Shown piece after piece: positions 55,301 through 61,334 of a DNA stretch of 64,000 bases. The DNA is taken from positions 1,612,001 through 1,676,000 of the forward strand of contig CBDCVN010000013.1 of NCBI GenBank assembly GCA_965223045.1, given 5' to 3'. The notes beneath the pieces are model-generated. The model did not search any database, was not told where the DNA came from, and saw only the letters and a program-made list of their open reading frames with translations. The DNA is from CBDCVN01 sp965223045. Its GTDB lineage: Bacteria > Deinococcota > Deinococci > Deinococcales > Trueperaceae. Every line of letters starts with the position of its first letter. The stretch's first letter is position 1. Made by a program: the position numbers and the translations under genes.

Positions 55301-57414
55301 GTGAGCTTGCTATGGAAGGTTTTGCTCAAGGCTATGCCGAATGGCCTATCGGAGCAGGTACTTTGCAAGTTGCAGTTGATGTTGGTGCTACTATTCTGCC
55401 AGATTCAAATCTTGAGGTAGATACTGAAAGAGGTTTAGTACAAGATATAGAGCCTACAGAGCGCTTTCCTGTAACTGGTAGTGGTAATGAAGCTGAGTCA
55501 GCTCGTCGTTCTGCTGATGGTATTGCAGCCAGCTATAGCACTGAAAATGTACATGTTGGTTACTATGATAGCAGTCCTGATGTGCCTGCAGTTAGTAGTA
55601 TTCCTAGCCTGACGGGTTTGCATGCTGAAGTTGAAATAGCAGAGAATTTGCTTATAGAGGGTTTCGGAGCGCTAGTAGCAGATGATCTTAAGAGAGAAGT
55701 TTTTGATTTAGATGGTACTCGTATTTATAGTCTTCCTGAAGGGGTGAAGCGTTCAAGTGAACGGGTTATACTTTTAACTAGTAAAGAGGAAATAGTGCTC
55801 GAGCGCCACAAGGATTACTCTATAGATTACCTTACAGGCAATATCATCTTGTCTAAAGCATTATGGTTTAGTGATAAAAACTTTAACCCTTTACGTTTGC
55901 AAATAGATTATGCTCCCTTAGAAGCTACCCGTGAAGCCTTTGCCTTTGGTGGAGGAATAGAGTATTCAAACAGTAACTTTACCTTTGGTATAGGGGCTGT
56001 CAATTTAAATAAAGATAATGATTTTGAATTTGGTGCAAGATTAGGCTACAATAGCAAAGACTTTGCAGCTAACTTAGGCTATATAGGACGGTTTGTTGAT
56101 GATGAACTTGAAAGTACCTTTACAGTTGCAGCTAGTGCACAGCGCAATATTGATAGAATAGAAAGTGATATAAGCCTAAGCTATAACCTTGAGCGAGAAG
56201 AAGTTAAAGGACGTGGTCGCTTAGCATATAATATTTTCTCTGATGGCTGGATAGCCCTAGAACATAATGCTGTTTTTGATGATTATAATTTGACTTCACT
56301 AGCCTATGAACAACATTTCTTTGATAACTTTGGTTTAGGAGCAGGTCTTGGCTATGATTGGGAAGAAGAGGCTATCAATGGAGTTATAAGGGGCCTATAT
56401 AGAAGTGATAACCTTTCTGTAAACGTAACCCACGCACAACCCTTTAATGCTGATGAAGAAGCTCGTAGTGATCTAACAGCAAACTATCAGATTGATGAAA
56501 ATCTTTCAGCCGATGCTTCAGTGAGTTATCTTTGGGATAATGAGGTTGTAGGAATTATTGGTCTCAATCAACGTATTGGAGATGCTAATCTGTCTTTAGA
56601 TTATAAGTTACCTACAGCTAGTGGAGAAGGTAACAGAGCCCGTTTTGGAGTTGTAGTTCCACTACCTTTAACAAGTGAGCTTTCTACTGACTTTAGTGGT
56701 GGTTATGAGCGAGATATAGACAGCGAGGAGAGTGAAGCAGCGTTTGGAGTTGCTTTACGTTACGATAATTCGACTTTTAATGCTACTATAGGTAGTGAGG
56801 TTTCCATCCCTTCAGAGAGTGATAACAAAGTAACTTTGCGAGCTGGTGCAAGTGGTCAACTTACTGAAAATCAGGTTGTATCAGCTAATGCTAATTATCA
56901 AGTTACTCCAGAGCTAAATGGTCGTGCCAATATAGGCTATGCCTATAGAGGATCAGCTTTTAATATCCTTACTTATCATAACCTTACTTATGTTGAAAAC
57001 AGTAGTGCTGCTAGTGAGAAGAACTTGCTTGAGGGTGAGTTGGCTTTAGCTTATGCAGTTAGCAATGCACTACAGCTGCGCCCTGGTGTTGCATACCGTA
57101 TGGATATTAACGAGAGTGATAATAGCATTTACCAGTTTAGCCTTGGTAGTATTTACTATCTTGATCTTGGCTTAGATTTTTACACAACAACTTTAGGCTT
57201 AGGTGGTTATGGGCATTATAGATGGCAACCCGGTAGAGATTCTAGTGCTTGGGGAGCAACATTTGAAGTGAAAGCACAATTGCTCGAGCCCTTGTGGTTT
57301 TCTTTAGGATATACTTTTACAGATTCTAGTATCCCTAGTGTTAATGATGATTTCTCAAGTGGCCTAGTGCTTAGGTTTGATTTTATTGGTGCTTGGCAAG
57401 CCTTATTTCGTTGA
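52390..57414 (+). CDS. DUF11-repeat outer-membrane protein with C-terminal beta-barrel
   Basis: The ATG at 52390 gives a typical signal peptide (MKKALITLLIMALSAITFSQ) and overlaps the stop of giant gene 2 as TAATG; an upstream ATG at 52375 would put a charged tail first and is less likely. About 1674 residues: an N-terminal domain (about 20-275), four DUF11 domains (about 278, 386, 509 and 616 onward), a mixed region (about 727-1035) and KDYSIDYLTGNIIL (near 1150). The last 490 residues are alternating amphipathic strands ending in LVLRFDFIGAWQALFR, a terminal aromatic strand as in outer-membrane barrels. Translational coupling suggests it works with giant protein 2, as exporter, anchor or scaffold; no POTRA domain was recognised, so a TpsB-type exporter is not supported. 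Confidence 0.85.
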   Translation: MKKALITLLIMALSAITFSQQSFPGIVVGEGLGWESNELNLTIMVMETSFITLGIYSPGFDPSDYRAEWQNLGRELGDERYDQGRGKLQADFLISNDNGQVLANKSYGVEPHRSDVLYSGTFEPGEYVLSSSFFGLGKNAFIYTFETNNPNALQIFIEPYQAVVNPIVTNYNIARGEWQNPFNIHNNTGRIANIGIYDGDGPFELLFRLRDPSGGESEQPVSGDLQWLEYNLDQQGIYNFAFMVPSTAYQYTNTIALRADCRLRLENNTLTCVTPPRFQIDKRVVSSGNVCGGDTITYNVTVSNVGGTWGLATLQEILPLTLAGENLQQTFGLHPGESRNFTVQAQVLENANSQTQIVNTATVSGKGGTASASATVGVNCAGPAKFTLNKVSDRNNAVLGETINYTITVQNVGEDSGVANIVDTLPNGLEGTALNESIALTSGQIQSFNISARVVSAALGTVENCAILRSSVNNLQSCAPVTIDPPVTFEQDTLPPKPDPPTVFDPAKIILIKQVEPIMAEVGQVVTFILTAKNASEVTRDFTLKDNLSEFLEGQDFFESFTLAAGEERAFTFNARVLEGAPKEIANEATLSSEGHEATSTATILLIEPPVVPAAFSVHKETVKEVVNVGDSAEFIITVTNIGGNIGKVTLTDRLSEGLQGENIEKTFRLEAGEVREFNISGIVQEDATEVITNTAILESDFGTQTSEASIKVRKPEAIAPQELPDFKQARFSEVDINFSSQNVTEALEELSMSLVTHLPPEGSTYEAGSSHLNGQAIADPFIDEQGRLYWLFPTKPEGSINYRLEHQGNLPPLAEPTLTIRTPERDALVLGGIPFNQLEIFGLDAEILAPGRYLGEIELLPIQINVGNRELIEIGMQLSDELVGSQNYITVDTNLEPVIEDSEPLVSGYQLSVDENGYALLQLEPRPSVERLKIEVAYDDVIESGSILLLGANSRYYQYHLSISGRLLNGELAMEGFAQGYAEWPIGAGTLQVAVDVGATILPDSNLEVDTERGLVQDIEPTERFPVTGSGNEAESARRSADGIAASYSTENVHVGYYDSSPDVPAVSSIPSLTGLHAEVEIAENLLIEGFGALVADDLKREVFDLDGTRIYSLPEGVKRSSERVILLTSKEEIVLERHKDYSIDYLTGNIILSKALWFSDKNFNPLRLQIDYAPLEATREAFAFGGGIEYSNSNFTFGIGAVNLNKDNDFEFGARLGYNSKDFAANLGYIGRFVDDELESTFTVAASAQRNIDRIESDISLSYNLEREEVKGRGRLAYNIFSDGWIALEHNAVFDDYNLTSLAYEQHFFDNFGLGAGLGYDWEEEAINGVIRGLYRSDNLSVNVTHAQPFNADEEARSDLTANYQIDENLSADASVSYLWDNEVVGIIGLNQRIGDANLSLDYKLPTASGEGNRARFGVVVPLPLTSELSTDFSGGYERDIDSEESEAAFGVALRYDNSTFNATIGSEVSIPSESDNKVTLRAGASGQLTENQVVSANANYQVTPELNGRANIGYAYRGSAFNILTYHNLTYVENSSAASEKNLLEGELALAYAVSNALQLRPGVAYRMDINESDNSIYQFSLGSIYYLDLGLDFYTTTLGLGGYGHYRWQPGRDSSAWGATFEVKAQLLEPLWFSLGYTFTDSSIPSVNDDFSSGLVLRFDFIGAWQALFR

Positions 57415-57566
57415 ATTGGCCGCAAAAAACAAAAATCGGAAGAAATAGGAGCTTTCCAACAATTTTAATTAGCTTTAAGATATAGTGATCCTTTTTTCTG
57501 TTCCTACAACATCCCCAAAATGGTAAACTATTTCAACAACTAACTAATGATAATCAGTGAGTAGTG

Positions 57567-58751
57567 TTAGTGGGTTGCTTTATTATGAACTAACCTAGGG
57601 TCATGAAGTGGTAGGATGGGCCTACTTTTAAAACGCTCAATAAAGAACCAAAGCCAAATACCACCTAAACCAATTAATGCCGTAACATCACCAAAGTGAA
57701 GCGCATTCTTGCGATCAAATTCTGGAATTATATAAAAGAAAATATCAATTAAACGAACAACTAACATCCAACAAGCGACAGTAAACAATAGGCGATGAGT
57801 TTGCTTTACCCAACGAGAAAACAAGATGATAAAAGGTACAAAGAAATGAAAAACCATCAAAAATGCCCCTACGCTCCGCCATGTAGTTTCTTGCATACGT
57901 AAAACAAACCAAGGATTAGTTTCAATTGTGTTGCCTGACCAAATTATAATAAGTTGCGAAACACTTACATAAGCCCAAAACATTGTAAAGGCCATAAGGA
58001 AATTACCTAAGTCTTGAACAAGCTTCTTGCTAATAACACTTTTCAAAGGTTCAACTTTTGCAAATAGTAAGGTAGCAATGATTAAAAAGGCCATGGTAGA
58101 AATAGCTTGGCCTATCATAAAAATGACACCATAGAGCCCTGAATACCACTCTGGATTTAAAGACATACCCCAATCAAAAGCAGCAAAGGTCATTAGTACA
58201 CAAGTAAGCATAAACCCTCCTGCTCCTAAACGCTGTGCTTTACGACCAATTTCTTTAGCTTTACTTTCGTCAGCATCTTGCTGTTTTGAGTAAGAGTAAA
58301 ACCACCATGCCAGCAAGCTCCACGCCACAAAATAAATAACAGCACGAATCATAAAGAAGGAAATGTTCAAATAACTTTTTTTATTAGCAACTAAAGGGTG
58401 ATCTGCTAAATATTGAGGGTCAGTGTTTGTCCACTCATAAAGACTATTTGCGCCTAAAATAATGGGAATAAAAAGTAGACCCATAATTGGTATTATCATT
58501 GCTCCAGCCTCTAGAAAACGGCGTACTATAGCTGCCCAAGAGCCACCAGCTATGTGTCCGATTAATAACAGCCCTAAAGAACCTAAAGCTAAACCAAACC
58601 AAAAAATAAAAGCATATAGATAAGATTGGAAAAAATTACCCCAAGGAGTTAAACCCAATATGATTGTTATTATTAATCCTGTGACACCTGCAAAGAGGGT
58701 AAGCTTCTGGATGTTACCTAGCTTTTCTGTCATATTGTCATTAGAAAACAT
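57567..58751 (-). CDS. actF: Alternative complex III membrane subunit ActF
   Basis: This 394-residue inner-membrane protein has about ten helices and is the smaller NrfD-like integral subunit of the quinol:cytochrome c oxidoreductase ACIII. Landmarks are the PWGNFFQSYLYAFIFWFG opening segment, the SLNPEWYSGLYGVIFMIGQ loop, and a C-terminal PLHDPRLVHNKATH tail. ActF is thought to take part in quinol handling or proton movement, though its exact role is less settled than that of ActC. The start ATG overlaps the actE stop by one base (TAATG). Last gene of the operon in the window. Confidence 0.9.
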   Translation of the reverse strand: MFSNDNMTEKLGNIQKLTLFAGVTGLIITIILGLTPWGNFFQSYLYAFIFWFGLALGSLGLLLIGHIAGGSWAAIVRRFLEAGAMIIPIMGLLFIPIILGANSLYEWTNTDPQYLADHPLVANKKSYLNISFFMIRAVIYFVAWSLLAWWFYSYSKQQDADESKAKEIGRKAQRLGAGGFMLTCVLMTFAAFDWGMSLNPEWYSGLYGVIFMIGQAISTMAFLIIATLLFAKVEPLKSVISKKLVQDLGNFLMAFTMFWAYVSVSQLIIIWSGNTIETNPWFVLRMQETTWRSVGAFLMVFHFFVPFIILFSRWVKQTHRLLFTVACWMLVVRLIDIFFYIIPEFDRKNALHFGDVTALIGLGGIWLWFFIERFKSRPILPLHDPRLVHNKATH

Positions 58752-59356
58752 TAGTGCGAGTCTCCTTCTACATTATCATTTTGAGGGGCATCTTCAGGTA
58801 AGGCATATTGACTGTACTGCAAGGCTTTAATATAAGCTGCAATGGCCCAACGATCTTCAGGAGGAATACGAGAAGAGTAAGGATACATGCGTCCAAAGCC
58901 ATTAGCCATAGCATTAACAAAATAACCTAATTCAGCACTGCGTAATCTCCCATCATGAAATGAAATAGGCTGTGGGAAACCTTTTTGTACAATTATTCCT
59001 TGTCCATTGCCACTGTAATTATGGCAAGGAGAACAATAAATGTTAAAACGCTCTTGCCCACGCCTAAGGAGATCTTCTGTTAAAGGAAAGGGTAACTCGC
59101 TAACAAAACCTGCATCACCTAAACCTGTATAAAAAGCAGGATCATCATAGCGGTTATCACTAAGGGCTATGTTTCGTGGTACAGTGTTTTCAAGTAGTGG
59201 TTGTGCAGAAGTTCCTTGTGAAAGGATGTTGCTTGGCTCATAAACTTCGTATTTAGCTTGGTCGTACATATTGCGACCGCAGGCAGTTAGGAGTAAGGCT
59301 AGAACTAGTATTAAGTATAGAAGCCTAAGTCCTTGGAGAAAAGGTTTTTTAATCAC
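58751..59356 (-). CDS. actE: Alternative complex III monohaem cytochrome c subunit ActE
   Basis: This 201-residue lipoprotein has a lipobox near LLLTACGRN (Cys about 26) and one haem motif YCSPCHNYSGNGQG (CxxCH). A methionine in FGRMYPYSSRIPPEDRW is the likely sixth ligand. It is anchored on the periplasmic side and delivers electrons to soluble cytochrome c or directly to an oxidase. It overlaps actD by four bases (ATGA) and actF by one, which indicates tight translational coupling. Confidence 0.92.
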   Translation of the reverse strand: MIKKPFLQGLRLLYLILVLALLLTACGRNMYDQAKYEVYEPSNILSQGTSAQPLLENTVPRNIALSDNRYDDPAFYTGLGDAGFVSELPFPLTEDLLRRGQERFNIYCSPCHNYSGNGQGIIVQKGFPQPISFHDGRLRSAELGYFVNAMANGFGRMYPYSSRIPPEDRWAIAAYIKALQYSQYALPEDAPQNDNVEGDSH

Positions 59357-59892
59357 TTTTCCACCTCAGAAATTACTTCTGGCTCTAAATCTTTCATGAA
59401 CTCTAATACCTTATCAAGCTCAAACTTTGGATCTTTGGCTTCTATACATAAGAAGAATTTATCTCTACTTGCATTCTCAAAACCTGGAGTATTAAAAATA
59501 GGATGATAGTATTGAGGTAAACCATTGCGAAAGATCATAAAAAGACCTGCTGTAAAAGCTGAAATAAGTATTGTTGCCTCAAAGGTTATAACAATGAAGT
59601 TAGGCCAGCTATTAAGGGGCTTACCTCCAATATTCAAAGGGTAAAACTCTACATTTGCCCACCACTGCATACCAAATCCCAAGCCAAAACCTATTGCTCC
59701 CATAATTAATACCACCCAACCTAAAAGGGTTGGTTTATGACCAAGGTCTTCGTCTAAATCATCAACTGGATGAGGTGTATAAGCTTCAATTTTGGTATAA
59801 CCAGCTTCTCGTACTTTTCTCGAGGCTGCCTTAATATTCTCAATAGTGCCAAATTGAGCAACAACACCATAAAGTTCAGCTTGTTGTGACAT
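59353..59892 (-). CDS. actD: Alternative complex III subunit ActD (DUF3341)
   Basis: The 179-residue protein matches the ActD pattern: a cytoplasmic N-terminal part (LYGVVAQFGTIENIKAAS...AYTPHPVDDLD), two membrane helices (about 57-78 and 98-122) and a C-terminal ferredoxin-like domain (DKFFLCIEAKDPKF). It has no cofactor and is thought to be structural. It shares the TAATG junction with actC and the ATGA overlap with actE. Confidence 0.92.
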   Translation of the reverse strand: MSQQAELYGVVAQFGTIENIKAASRKVREAGYTKIEAYTPHPVDDLDEDLGHKPTLLGWVVLIMGAIGFGLGFGMQWWANVEFYPLNIGGKPLNSWPNFIVITFEATILISAFTAGLFMIFRNGLPQYYHPIFNTPGFENASRDKFFLCIEAKDPKFELDKVLEFMKDLEPEVISEVEK

Positions 59893-61334
59893 TACAAATC
59901 CTCCTCATTATCTTTAAAACGTAATGACGGATCACCGTGATGTTCAATGTGGCGAGTAGTTTCTTTCATCTCACTAGTAGCTATAGAAGGTAAGAAACGA
60001 ATAAAGAGGAAAAAGAGGGTGCTAAACAGGCCTAATGAACCTATGAAAAGTGACCAATCCCAAAAAGTAGGTGTGTAAGGTCCCCAAGAGGATGGTAAGA
60101 ACTCTCGAGTCAAAGTAATAGCTATTATTACATAGCGCTCGAGCCACATACCAACAGAAACAACTATAGAAATAATAAACAGAGCAAGGGGATTATAGCG
60201 AATCCGTTTAAACCACAATGGCTGAATAGCTATACCATTACAGAAAATAAGCGCCCAAAAAGCCCAACCATATTCTCTACCAAACACGCGGTTGTAGGCC
60301 ATGTACCGCTCAAATTCGGCACCTGAGTACCAAGCAGTAAAACACTCAATAACATAACCATAAACCACAAAAAGGCCTGTAGCTAACATTAGCTTAGCTG
60401 AATTATCCAAATGCTTTAAAGTTATAAACTTCTCTAAGCCAAAAGCTTTTCTTAAGGGAATAGCCAAAATAAGCACCATGGCAAAACCAGCAAAAACAGC
60501 ACCTGCCACAAAATAAGGTGGCATAATAGTGTTATTCCAACCCGGTACTTGTGAAACAGCAAAATCAAAGGAGATTGTTGAGTGAACTGATAACACTAAC
60601 GGAAATGACAATGCTGCCAAAAGCAAGTAGGCACGTTGATATCGTTGCCAATGTTTAACTGAACCTCGCCAGCCAAGGCAAAGGATGCCATAAAAAATCT
60701 TACCAAACTTGTAAGGGTGACGGTCACGCACTGTTGCCAAATCAGGTATTAAGCCAATATACCAAAACAGTAGTGACACACTAGCATACGTCGAAATAGC
60801 AAATAAATCCCAGTCCAGAGGACTTCTAAATTGAGGGAAAAGACCATAAGTATTGGGATAAGGTGCTAACCAATAAAAAACCCAAGGGCGACCTAGGTGC
60901 AATATAGGATAAAGCCCAGCACAAACAACTGCAAACAGAGTCATTGCTTCTGCAAAGCGGTTAATAGAAGTACGCCACTCTTGCCTAAAAAGTAATAGTA
61001 CTGCTGAAATTAGCGTGCCAGCATGACCAATACCAATCCACCAAACAAAATTGATAATAGGCATAGCCCAACCAGTAGGTATATTATTACCCCACACACC
61101 TGTACCTACAGCAATTAGATAAACTACGCTGTAAAGGTAGACCATAAAGAAGAAAAAGGCAATACCAAAGCCTACTAACCACCATGCTGGTGTTCTTAAT
61201 GGATGAGTATAGACAGGTGCATGAACAACATCATCAATATTCCCATAATTAGGCTTACCACCTATGACTCTATCAGTTTCGCCTTCAGGAAGGTCGCTAA
61301 TTTTTTGAATAGGTTTTAAACCTGTAATTGCCAT
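59892..61334 (-). CDS. actC: Alternative complex III quinol-binding subunit ActC (NrfD-like)
   Basis: The 480-residue protein has ten hydrophobic segments and is the main quinol-binding membrane subunit of ACIII. Landmarks include WWIGIGHAGTLISAVLLLFR, LHLGRPWVFYW, the WYSGAEFERY loop and EFLPSSWGPYTPTFWDW near the C-terminus. It docks to the iron-sulfur arm of ActB. Its stop forms a one-base overlap with the actD start. Length is normal for the family. Confidence 0.94.
   Translation of the reverse strand: MAITGLKPIQKISDLPEGETDRVIGGKPNYGNIDDVVHAPVYTHPLRTPAWWLVGFGIAFFFFMVYLYSVVYLIAVGTGVWGNNIPTGWAMPIINFVWWIGIGHAGTLISAVLLLFRQEWRTSINRFAEAMTLFAVVCAGLYPILHLGRPWVFYWLAPYPNTYGLFPQFRSPLDWDLFAISTYASVSLLFWYIGLIPDLATVRDRHPYKFGKIFYGILCLGWRGSVKHWQRYQRAYLLLAALSFPLVLSVHSTISFDFAVSQVPGWNNTIMPPYFVAGAVFAGFAMVLILAIPLRKAFGLEKFITLKHLDNSAKLMLATGLFVVYGYVIECFTAWYSGAEFERYMAYNRVFGREYGWAFWALIFCNGIAIQPLWFKRIRYNPLALFIISIVVSVGMWLERYVIIAITLTREFLPSSWGPYTPTFWDWSLFIGSLGLFSTLFFLFIRFLPSIATSEMKETTRHIEHHGDPSLRFKDNEEDL

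Noticed and set aside
52390..57414. Calling the barrel protein a two-partner secretion TpsB or autotransporter
   Set aside because: No POTRA domain, no TpsA haemagglutinin domain in the giants, and the barrel strands are too many and too C-terminal to assign to either class by eye.
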